Below, one piece after another: positions 52,945 to 59,977 of a DNA stretch of 64,000 nucleotides. Numbering within the stretch: the stretch's first letter is position 1; each line of letters starts with the position of its first letter. A program made the position numbers and the translations under genes. The stretch covers positions 558,001-622,000 of the forward strand of contig NZ_LT996886.1 in assembly GCF_900343145.1 (NCBI RefSeq), in the 5' to 3' direction. The notes under the pieces are model-generated. The model was not told where the DNA came from and ran no database searches. It worked only from the letters and a program-made list of their open reading frames with translations. Source of the DNA: Tessaracoccus timonensis (GTDB taxonomy: Bacteria; Actinomycetota; Actinomycetes; Propionibacteriales; Propionibacteriaceae).

Positions 52945-53664
52945 GTGCTCAACGCCACGCTTCGAGAACTCGTGCAGGCCGCCACCGACGTCGCGGTTCG
53001 ATGCAATGACGATCAGGACCACACTGTCGGCGCCGCGCTGCTCACCCGCTCGGGCGAGATTGTCACCGGCGTGAATGCCTTCCACTTCCTCGGCGGCCCG
53101 TGCGCCGAAATCTCCGCATTGGCCAACCACGCGTCGACTCACCCCGACGACCCCGTCGTGGCTGTTGCTGCGGCGTACGGCCCTACTGGCCAAGTGATTC
53201 CTCCTTGTGGCAAGTGCCGTCAGGTGTTATTCGACGAAGACCCGTCGATCCAGTGCGTCATCCGTGGCCACAATGGACTCGAGGCCGTGAGCGTCGACGC
53301 CCTTCTGCCTCACGCGTTCGACTGGCGCGCCGCTGAGCTCCCACAGAAGATCTACATGTGGGAGGGTTACGAGCCTGCCATCCGCAGCGGCTCCAAGCGC
53401 CAAACCATCCGCGTCGACGACCCTTTCCGCCCAGGCCCGGCACAACTCGTCTTCGAAAAAGAGTCCGACGAAGTCGTCACCCTCGACGCGAACGTCACCG
53501 CCGTACGCACCGTCTCTCGCGCCGACCTCACCGACGAGCACGCGCAGCGCGACGGGTTCCCGTCACTGGCGGAGCTACAGGCTGCCCTCGATATGCATTA
53601 CCCAGGCCTCACAGCGACGGACCCCGTCGACGTTGTCACATTCGAACTGTGCGAAGGCGACTAG
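52945..53664 (+). CDS. Cytidine deaminase fused to an ASCH domain
   Basis: 239 residues from GTG 52945. Residues 1-about 130 form a cytidine deaminase: LRELVQAATDVAVRCNDDQD, GPCAEISALANHAS (Zn ligand Cys and catalytic Glu) and IPPCGKCRQVLFDEDP (two Cys). Residues ~130-239 form an ASCH (PUA-like) domain: YEPAIRSGSKRQTIRVDDPF, GPAQLVFEKESDEVVTLDAN, RDGFPSLAELQAALDMHYPG, VVTFEL. Some single-domain ASCH proteins (YqfB) hydrolyse N4-acetylcytidine, so the fusion might salvage modified cytidine. Monocistronic, weak ribosome site. Confidence 0.8.
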   Translation: MLNATLRELVQAATDVAVRCNDDQDHTVGAALLTRSGEIVTGVNAFHFLGGPCAEISALANHASTHPDDPVVAVAAAYGPTGQVIPPCGKCRQVLFDEDPSIQCVIRGHNGLEAVSVDALLPHAFDWRAAELPQKIYMWEGYEPAIRSGSKRQTIRVDDPFRPGPAQLVFEKESDEVVTLDANVTAVRTVSRADLTDEHAQRDGFPSLAELQAALDMHYPGLTATDPVDVVTFELCEGD

Positions 53665-53694
53665 CGTGAACACGTAGGGGCACCCTAAATCTGG

Positions 53695-54042
53695 CTACGG
53701 CAACGCCAGGAAATCGTGCAACCACCCGTCGACCTCACGCATCGTGCGCGCATCTACCACCCCCGCGATGTCGAGCAGACGTTCTCGTGCCACCGTGCGG
53801 GGCTGCTCAGTCATGGCATAGGTGGCGACAGGAAGAAACAAGTGTTCACCGGCCAGCTTCACATGGTTCGGCCACCCGCGATCCCGCGTCGTGCACGGAA
53901 CGATGATCGCGAGGGTATCGGCCTGCGCGAGGTAGAGATCACTGGCCACCACCAGCACGGGACGCCGGCCGGACTGCTCTCGTCCGCGGACGGGATCGAG
54001 CTCAGCCCACGCCACCATTCCCCGTCGAAGTTCAGTCGTCAT
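53695..54042 (-). CDS. MazF/PemK-family endoribonuclease toxin
   Basis: 115 residues from ATG 54042, overlapping the antitoxin gene by 11 bp. MTTELRRGMVAWAELDPVRG and REQSGRRPVLVVASDLYLAQ are the MazF core, with TLAIIVPCTTRDRGWPNHVK and the helix RLLDIAGVVDARTMREVDGW. MazF toxins cut mRNA at short sequences when freed from the antitoxin. All core elements look intact. Confidence 0.88.
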   Translation of the reverse strand: MTTELRRGMVAWAELDPVRGREQSGRRPVLVVASDLYLAQADTLAIIVPCTTRDRGWPNHVKLAGEHLFLPVATYAMTEQPRTVARERLLDIAGVVDARTMREVDGWLHDFLALP

Positions 54043-54262
54043 CGGACAGGGCACCAGTTCCGAGATCCCATGCAGCGAACTCATCCCAGTACTCGGCGTC
54101 AGCAGCACGAAACGCGCGGCCGAACGCCTCCATACGACGCCGACGCTCATACGCATCTAGCAAATTCTCAATCAGCCCCGCAGCCGGAAGCCCGCGCTCC
54201 CGCGCTTCATGATTGATGCGGTCCCGCAACTGAGCGGGCACCTTAATCGTCGTCATTCCCAT
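54032..54262 (-). CDS. MazE/ribbon-helix-helix antitoxin
   Basis: 76 residues from ATG 54262 (or 54256): TTIKVPAQLRDRINHEARER GLPAAGLIENLLDAYERRRR is an RHH-type DNA-binding domain; the acidic tail (AADAEYWDEFAAWDLGTGAL) is the toxin-binding part. Overlaps mazF, upstream of it, the usual order for a toxin-antitoxin pair that represses its own promoter. Confidence 0.82.
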   Translation of the reverse strand: MGMTTIKVPAQLRDRINHEARERGLPAAGLIENLLDAYERRRRMEAFGRAFRAADAEYWDEFAAWDLGTGALSDDD

Positions 54263-54281
54263 GGAGCAAGTATACGGGTTA

Positions 54282-54299
54282 GTAGCCACATTTGGCTAC
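54282..54299 (-). promoter_or_regulatory. Inverted repeat upstream of the MazEF-like pair
   Basis: GTAGCCA / TGGCTAC with a 4-base spacer, 20 bp before the antitoxin start; a likely operator for the RHH antitoxin. GTATAC lies between it and the gene. Confidence 0.5.
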
Positions 54300-54534
54300 A
54301 GTCGTGTCTCGGCCGCCCGGATTCGACACGTGCCTGCCAATGCACTGATGCTCGCTGGCACGCGCACTGACGGACATGTGATCGGTAGACCCACGCTGTA
54401 CGCCAAGCTTTGCAAGAATCAGTTCAAATCCAACAGCCGTGGGGGTGCGCAGTGCGTTCAACCGCAGGTGGAGCCCGCGATCCCACGCTGGGGTCACGGT
54501 GTCCGCTGCTGCGTGCTAACGGTGGCCAGGTTGC

Positions 54535-54748
54535 CGGACCGCCACAACGGGATGATCGAGCGCCACCAGCGGCTACTCGCAGACGAGTGCCTCTACGCCC
54601 GCGCCTACGCCTCCCAGAACGAACGGAGGAACGCGATCAGCGTTTGGAAAACCACCACTACAACTACCATCCATCCCACACCACCCGCAGCGATCAACCC
54701 CCAGCCTCACGCCTCCGCACCCACGTCAACAACGTCATGGCCTCATAG
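54535..54748 (+). pseudogene. IS481-type transposase C-terminal remnant
   Basis: DRHNGMIERHQRLLADECLY ARAYASQNERRNAI in one frame, then (after a shift near 54640) LENHHYNYHPSHTTRSDQPP ASRL and a stop in the next. This matches the end of IS481/IS3-like rve transposases (NGKvERf.rtl..Ew.YaraY.s...R..al..wl..YN.hR.Ht...). At least one frameshift; the front is missing. 54300-54534 shows nothing I can identify. Confidence 0.65.
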
Positions 54749-54857
54749 ACCTAGATCGCCGGGCCACACCTGTTCGTAGACCGTTGGGAGCACTGCCGCG
54801 TAGGGTGTTTCACGTGCAGGGCGATGGCCGCCTTCGGTGCAAGTGCGAGGAGTGAAC

Positions 54858-55520
54858 ATGAGCTGGGACGGCGTGGAGTTCGTCGGATTCGACACCGAGA
54901 CGAGCGGGCCTGACCCGTCGTCGGCAGAAATCGTGACGGCGTGCGTCGGGGCGCGGGAATGGCTCCTGCGCCCCACCGCGCCCATCCCGCCTAGTGCCGT
55001 CGCCATCCACGGCATCACCACCGAACAGGCCACGGACGCCGGCATCGATCACGCCGCCGGCGTCGCCCAGATCCGCGACGCGCTGTACGACGTGTGGGCA
55101 GCAGGCGCCGCCCTGTGCGCCTTCAACGCCACCTATGACTTCACGCTGCTGGCGAGGGAGTGCGAACGGTACGGGCTCGGCCAGCTGGAGGTCCGTGGCC
55201 TCATCCTTGATCCGTACGTTATTGACAAGGCCGTCGACCGCTTCCGACGGGGCAAGCGCCAGCTGGTCGACGTCGCGGCGCACTATGGGGTACCGCTCTC
55301 CGACGACGACGCACACGGTGCCCGGGCCGATGCGGATGCGGCGGCAGAGCTAGCCCGCAAGCTCGCCGGCAACCTGCAGTCGCCATCGAAGGCCAACGCG
55401 CAGCAGGCGAAGTGGTACCGCGATCAGCGGGAGTCATTCGCGCAGTGGCTGGCCGGCAAAGGCAACAAAGCGGAGGCCGACGAGGTACTGCGGCGCCTCG
55501 AGTGGCCCGTGCAGCACTGA
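54858..55520 (+). CDS. DEDDh 3'-5' exonuclease (DnaQ-like)
   Basis: 220 residues from ATG 54858 (GAGGAG upstream). Exo I VEFVGFDTETSGPDPSSAEI (Asp, Glu), Exo II FNATYDFTLLARECERYG (Asp), Exo III DDDAHGARADADAAAELARK (His, Asp); also HGITTEQATDAGI. A free-standing proofreading-type or RNase T-like exonuclease with a short C-terminal tail (ADEVLRRLEWPVQH). Monocistronic. Confidence 0.9.
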   Translation: MSWDGVEFVGFDTETSGPDPSSAEIVTACVGAREWLLRPTAPIPPSAVAIHGITTEQATDAGIDHAAGVAQIRDALYDVWAAGAALCAFNATYDFTLLARECERYGLGQLEVRGLILDPYVIDKAVDRFRRGKRQLVDVAAHYGVPLSDDDAHGARADADAAAELARKLAGNLQSPSKANAQQAKWYRDQRESFAQWLAGKGNKAEADEVLRRLEWPVQH

Positions 55521-55640
55521 CGCCCGCAGGCAGCCACTCATTACCCAGTGGAGCATGCGCGGATGAGCACTCAGCGTTGTTCCATGACCTGCTGAATATA
55601 CTTCAGCGAGGTCTGGAACGTTCGTACGAGAGGAGCTGTC

Positions 55641-56987
55641 TTGTCCACGCTTGAGATGATCAGCGAGCGCAAGCTGTATGCGGCGCTGCGTGACAACGAC
55701 GTCTCCACACTGTCGCACATGCTGTCCCACTGCTCCACAGAACAGGCCGAGTCGTTCATGTCGCGCCTCAACAAGGAGCAACGGGCGCTGCTGTACCGCT
55801 CCCTCCCGAAGGACACAGCCGCCCAGGTATTCGACCTGCTCGACCCCGTCGTGCAAGCCGAACTGCTGCGAGGGCTCCGTGCGCCGGAGGTGACGTCGGT
55901 ATTCGTCGATATGGATCCCGACGACCGCGCCGAGCTTCTCGACGAACTGCCCGCATCCGTCGCTGCCCGCCTTGTCGCCAGCCTGCCCGCCGATGAGCGC
56001 GAACTCACCGGCATCGTGCTGGGTTACCCAGATGGCTCCATCGGGCGTCGTATGAGCCCCGAGCTCATCACGCTGAGGCCCGCCATGACAGTGGCGGCTG
56101 CGATGGACCAGGTGAAAGCCCATCTAGACGATGCGGAATCGATCTACACGCTGCCTGTCGTAGAGCCCGACCGCACACTCGCCGGCGTCCTCAGCCTGAG
56201 GGACCTCATGCGTGCGTCAGCCGACACCCAGCTCGGCACGATCATGCAGAACGCAGACTTCGCGGTAGCCACCGAGCCTGCCGAGAAGGCAGCCCGGCGC
56301 TGTGCCGACCGCAAGCATCTGGCGTTGCCAGTGGTGGATCACGAGCAACGCCTCGTCGGGCTGCTCACCGTTGATGACGCGCTGCAGGTGCTTGAAGAGG
56401 CCGACTCAGAGGATCAGGCACGCATCTCAGGTTCGGAGCCACTGCGACGGCCCTACCTGGCCACACCCGTGCTGGAGATTGTGCAGTCCCGCGTCGTGTG
56501 GCTGCTGGTGCTCGCGATCGGCGCGACGCTCACGGTGCAGGTGTTGGAGAGCTTCGAGGCGACGTTGTCCCAGATGGTGGTGCTCTCGGTGTTTATCCCG
56601 CTGCTGATCGGTACTGGCGGCAATACCGGCAACCAGGCCGCCACGACGGTAACCCGCGCCCTGGCGTTGGGTGACGTCGAACCCCGTGACGTGCTGAAGG
56701 TGCTCTTTCGAGAGGTGCGCGTCGGTGCCCTGCTGGGGCTGCTGTTGGGGCTGCTTGGCCTCGTGCTGACTGGCCTCGTCTACGGGTGGGACATCGGTGG
56801 TGTGATCGGACTCACACTGCTGAGCATCTGCACGCTCGCCGCCACCGTCGGCGGAGGCATGCCGCTGATCGCGAAGAAGCTCGGCATCGACCCGGCCGTG
56901 TTCGCCAACCCCTTCATCACCACCCTCGTGGACGCGTCGGGGCTCGTGATCTACTTCCTGATCGCGAAGTCGCTGCTCGGGTTGTAG
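55641..56987 (+). CDS. mgtE: Magnesium transporter MgtE
   Basis: 448 residues from TTG 55641 with AGGAG five bases upstream. N domain helices (FMSRLNKEQRALLYRSLPKD, EVTSVFVDMDPDDRAELLDE), two CBS domains (AESIYTLPVVEPDRTLAGVL, RKHLALPVVDHEQRLVGLLT), a plug helix and five membrane helices including FIPLLIGTGGNTGNQAATTV and the channel motif NPFITTLVDASGLVIYFLIA. A Mg2+-gated Mg2+ channel. The 120-bp leader is too short for an M-box riboswitch and none is seen. Confidence 0.93.
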   Translation: MSTLEMISERKLYAALRDNDVSTLSHMLSHCSTEQAESFMSRLNKEQRALLYRSLPKDTAAQVFDLLDPVVQAELLRGLRAPEVTSVFVDMDPDDRAELLDELPASVAARLVASLPADERELTGIVLGYPDGSIGRRMSPELITLRPAMTVAAAMDQVKAHLDDAESIYTLPVVEPDRTLAGVLSLRDLMRASADTQLGTIMQNADFAVATEPAEKAARRCADRKHLALPVVDHEQRLVGLLTVDDALQVLEEADSEDQARISGSEPLRRPYLATPVLEIVQSRVVWLLVLAIGATLTVQVLESFEATLSQMVVLSVFIPLLIGTGGNTGNQAATTVTRALALGDVEPRDVLKVLFREVRVGALLGLLLGLLGLVLTGLVYGWDIGGVIGLTLLSICTLAATVGGGMPLIAKKLGIDPAVFANPFITTLVDASGLVIYFLIAKSLLGL

Positions 56988-57068
56988 TCCGCGTGGTCGC
57001 GGTGTCCGGTCGGAGCCAACTCGTGCGCAGCGCCTCCGGCAGACCCCGGTCCTCGTCAGACCCTTACC

Positions 57069-57191
57069 GGGCCGCGGCATCCAACAAGGCGATGATCTCC
57101 GCCACCTGCGCGGCACGCACCGACTCCGTCGCATGCGCCATCGCCGCGAATGCCATCGCTGCACCGTCGTAGACCATCAAGCTCACCCCCA
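57069..57191 (-). pseudogene. Possible remnant of a DUF222/HNH-type protein N-terminus
   Basis: A 40-codon frame with a GTG start and GGGGGTG nearby: MSLMVYDGAAMAFAAMAHAT ESVRAAQVAEIIALLDAAAR. The helical Ala-rich start recalls DUF222 proteins, but it is too short to be sure. The rest of 56988-57303 shows nothing. Confidence 0.25.
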
Positions 57192-57303
57192 TCGATCACT
57201 CGATTACACAGTCAGTACTACCCGTTCAGGTGTGCGATACAAGAGGGCCACGGTTACGGTTTGGTGAACATTTCTGGGGGAGGGTCCCTGCGCCTCGCAC
57301 CAC

Positions 57304-57448
57304 ATTTCGACAAGGCCGCTACGCGGCCTGCTCAATGGTCAGGGGGCGCGAAGCCTTCGGCGACACTCGACGAACAAGCTGGCCGGGCCCCTGCGCGACT
57401 CACCACGTCTCGATCAGCCGCCTTCTGCGGCCACTCGACGATCGGGGG
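57304..57448. repeat. Dispersed palindromic repeats
   Basis: Two units of the family seen at 31.5 kb: TTTCGACAAGGCCGCTACGC...CTCAATGG (57304-57340) and GTCTCGATCAGCCGCC...CACTCGACGATCGG (57407-57446). Confidence 0.6.
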
Positions 57449-57466
57449 ACTCCGTGACCAGCGACC

Positions 57467-57982
57467 TCACGCTCCGCCAGCGCCTCCCCGCTGGGCCGAG
57501 CGCAGGTCCTGGACGAGGCGCGGGGTGCGCCACTCGCCGACGCGTGCGAGCCACTGCGTCAAGGGGTAGGCGAGGCGGGCGACGTAGTAGTTTACGTACT
57601 CGACGACGCCGAACAGCCAAGCGATCACGGCGAGCACGCCGATGTGCGCTCGGGCCGGCCACCACAGCGCGACTGCTGCGAGACCCGCGAGGAGCAGCGC
57701 CACGTTCGCGACCCGCAACGCGGAGAAGGTCACCGCAAGGGATCTCGGCATCGGTGACACTTTGACCCACGAACGAGCCAGCAGCCAGTACGCACCGCCC
57801 TGCAGGAGCACGACGACCAACGGCGCCAGACCGCCCCAGAGCGCCGGGGCCTCACCGGGCTCGAGGCGCGGCTGCACCGTCGTGATGGCAAGGACACAGA
57901 ACAGCGCGGCCGCGACCAGTTCGCCCACGCCCAGCTTCAGGTACTGCTGACGGAGTTGCTGCCTGCGATCCGAGTCGGCCAT
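57467..57982 (-). CDS. Small integral membrane protein, four helices
   Basis: 171 residues. A basic N-terminus (DRRQQLRQQYLKLGVGELVA) and four hydrophobic helices (AAALFCVLAITTV, LAPLVVVLLQGGAYWLLARS, ALRVANVALLLAGLAAVALW, IGVLAVIAWLFGVVEYVNYY), ending in an Arg-rich tail. Resembles uncharacterised actinobacterial membrane proteins; no function. Flanked by dispersed repeats on both sides. Confidence 0.65.
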   Translation of the reverse strand: MADSDRRQQLRQQYLKLGVGELVAAALFCVLAITTVQPRLEPGEAPALWGGLAPLVVVLLQGGAYWLLARSWVKVSPMPRSLAVTFSALRVANVALLLAGLAAVALWWPARAHIGVLAVIAWLFGVVEYVNYYVARLAYPLTQWLARVGEWRTPRLVQDLRSAQRGGAGGA

Positions 57983-58062
57983 GTCGCCACGATAGCGAGG
58001 CCGCGGGGCACGGATTCCGGGAAGGGCGCCGGATCTCGACTCGCCGGCTCCGCCGTCGGCTG

Positions 58063-58100
58063 ATTTCGATACGGCCCTACGGGCCTACTCGATCATCGGG
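58063..58100. repeat. Dispersed palindromic repeat
   Basis: TTTCGATACGGCCCTACGGG...CTACTCGATCATCGGG, the same family as at 31.5 and 57.3 kb; partly repeated at about 58110. Confidence 0.6.
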
Positions 58101-58145
58101 GGCGGCGCGGCAGGCCTACTCAATCCCCCCGGGGGCGGCGCGGCG

Positions 58146-58557
58146 TCAGGCGCCGACGCCGGCCGTCTCGCCGGCGGCGAAGTCCCAGTAGCGCCGGGCG
58201 ATCACGGGGTCTGCGGCGTCCCGGGACCGGCCGACGATCGTCGGCCGCCCACGGAGCTGGAGGGGACCGTCGGGGCCGATGAACGAGCACGCGGGCAGCT
58301 CCTGCGTGGCGGCGAAGAGCGTGGGCAGCGCGCCCTGCTCGACGGGGTTGGCGAGCCGGGTGGCCAGCGGCGTCAACAGCGCGGACCCGAGGCGCGTCCT
58401 CATCGGGTTGCCCACCCGCGTGAACGACCACCCGGGGTGCGCGCACTGCACGTCGACGGCGCTCCCCCGCGCCTCGAGCCGCCGCGACAGGGCACCGGCC
58501 CACAGCAGGTCCGCCAGCTTGGACTGCCCGTACGCCTGCATGCGCCGGTAGCGGCGA
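58146..58557 (-). pseudogene. C-terminal half of a short-chain dehydrogenase
   Basis: Minus-strand frame: YGQSKLADLLWAGALSRRLE (Tyr and Lys of the YxxxK catalytic site), VQCAHPGWSFTRV, NPVEQGALPTLFAATQELPA, ending YWDFAAGETAGVGA. It matches SDRs of the retinol/protochlorophyllide-reductase type from the catalytic site to the end. The N-terminal half (cofactor-binding GxxxGxG) is missing; the homology stops at about 58557, where an unrelated gene fragment starts on the other strand. Confidence 0.72.
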
Positions 58558-58830
58558 TGGCGCTCACCATCATCGTGCTCTCGACGATCTTCAACACCGT
58601 CAACGGCACCTTCCTCGGCGCGGACCTCATGGAGCTCAACCGTCCGGCCGAGTGGTTCGCGGACCCGAGGTTCGTCGTCGGACTCTGCATCTTCTCCCTG
58701 GGCATGGCCCTCAACTGGCACAGCGACGGCGTCCTCCTCCGCCCGCGCGCGCTCCAACCAGCGCTGGTACCACGAGAAGTTCCCCGACTACCCGAAGGAG
58801 CGGCGGGCGCTCGTCCCCGGCCTCTGGTGA
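58558..58830 (+). pseudogene. Fragments of a steroid 5-alpha-reductase-like membrane protein
   Basis: ALTIIVLSTIFNTVNGTFLG, ADLMELNRPAEWFADPRFVV, GLCIFSLGMALNWHSDGVLL in one frame, then NQRWYHEKFPDYPKERRALV PGLW and a stop in another. Both pieces belong to the DUF1295/5-alpha-reductase C-terminal family, but the segment between (about 40-50 residues) is gone. The N-terminus is also cut at the junction with the SDR fragment. Confidence 0.65.
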
Positions 58831-58842
58831 CTCGGCCGGCGC

Positions 58843-58960
58843 CTACCCCAGCGCCGCGCGGTACCCCTGGCCCCACGGCTTCAGGCTCGCCAACACGGGG
58901 GCAGACGCACGGAGCACGTCGGCGAGCGCATCTCCGTCCACTCGCGCGGGGCCGCAGCGT
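58843..58960 (-). pseudogene. Short unidentified C-terminal fragment
   Basis: Minus-strand frame of about 35 codons, VDGDALADVLRASAPVLASL KPWGQGYRAALG and a TAG, with normal actinobacterial codon use but no start. Probably the end of a lost gene. Confidence 0.25.
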
Positions 58961-58970
58961 CATCGGGGCG

Positions 58971-59957
58971 CTACGATCCGGCCCGTGTGTTGACCTCGTA
59001 GGAGGTGTTCGTCGCCTCAAAGAAGTTGACGAGCTGCAGGGTGTCATTGGCCGTCGCCATCCATTTCGCCGGGTTCGCGACACCAAACTCCGGCTCGAAG
59101 CCCAGCTCCTCCAACCGCCGGTCTGTGAGGTATCTGACGTAGTCGTTCACGATATCCGCATTCACGCCGACGATGCCGGTGGGCAGCAGGTCGCGGTTGT
59201 ATGCCTCCTCCATCGCCACCGCGTCGACGATCATCTGCCGGATCTCGGCGGCGAACTCGTCGGTGGCCACCTCCGGATTTTCCTCGAGCACCGTGAGGAT
59301 CAGGTTGATGCCGAATTGCAGGTGGAGCGATTCGTCGCGCACGATCCAGTCGATCAAGGAACCGAAGTTGCGCAGCAGGTTTCGCTGCCTGAATGACAGC
59401 GCCACCATGAAGCCGGAATAGAACCAGATTCCCTCGAGGATGATGTTGTACGCGACGAGGTTACGCACGAAGTCCTGTTTGCCTTCGACGGTGGAGATGT
59501 CGAGCGTGTCAGAGGCCATTCGGGTGATGTACTTCACCTCGAACGCTTCCTTCGCCGCCATGCTCGGCACCTCGACATGCGAGGAATATGCCTTGTCACG
59601 GTCGATTGGGAACGTCTCTAGGACGTACTCGAACGCCATGCAATGGTTGGCTTCCTCCCACATCTGTTTCGCGAGGTAGAGGTGACACTCGGCCGCACCC
59701 ACGTACGGATAGACGCCGAACGCGAGAGCCTTGTTGACGAGCAGCTCGTTGGGGTTGAAGTAGCTCATCAGGTAGGTGAGCGCGTGCCGCTCGTCGTCGG
59801 TCATACGGTGGAAGTCGGCGAGGTCCTCGTCGAGCTGGATTTCGTTGGGGAACCATGTGTTGGCCACGGCCTGCTCGTACAGGTCGTACGCCCATTGGTA
59901 GGTGACGGGCTTCAGCAGCAGTCCTTCTTGAATGCCGGTGCCGAGGATGGAAGTCAT
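58971..59957 (-). CDS. nrdB: Ribonucleotide reductase beta subunit, class Ic (R2c) type
   Basis: 328 residues from ATG 59957 (AAAGG upstream). Predicted metal ligands are Glu71 (NPNELLVN), Glu102 and His105 (WEEANHCMAF), Glu175 (IILEGIW), Glu209 and His212 (RDESLHL). At the radical-Tyr position the residue is Phe109. Ligand spacings (71-102-105-109; 175-209-212) are identical to those of Chlamydia R2 (89-120-123-127; 193-227-230), which uses a Mn/Fe cofactor and no tyrosyl radical. A near-C-terminal Tyr320 can serve radical transfer. The partner gene nrdA ends 20 bp upstream. Confidence 0.92.
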   Translation of the reverse strand: MTSILGTGIQEGLLLKPVTYQWAYDLYEQAVANTWFPNEIQLDEDLADFHRMTDDERHALTYLMSYFNPNELLVNKALAFGVYPYVGAAECHLYLAKQMWEEANHCMAFEYVLETFPIDRDKAYSSHVEVPSMAAKEAFEVKYITRMASDTLDISTVEGKQDFVRNLVAYNIILEGIWFYSGFMVALSFRQRNLLRNFGSLIDWIVRDESLHLQFGINLILTVLEENPEVATDEFAAEIRQMIVDAVAMEEAYNRDLLPTGIVGVNADIVNDYVRYLTDRRLEELGFEPEFGVANPAKWMATANDTLQLVNFFEATNTSYEVNTRAGS

Positions 59958-59977
59958 CGCATTGCCTTTCTGGTTGG

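Noticed and set aside
55521-55640. M-box magnesium riboswitch before mgtE
   Set aside because: The region is only about 120 bp and lacks the conserved M-box core.
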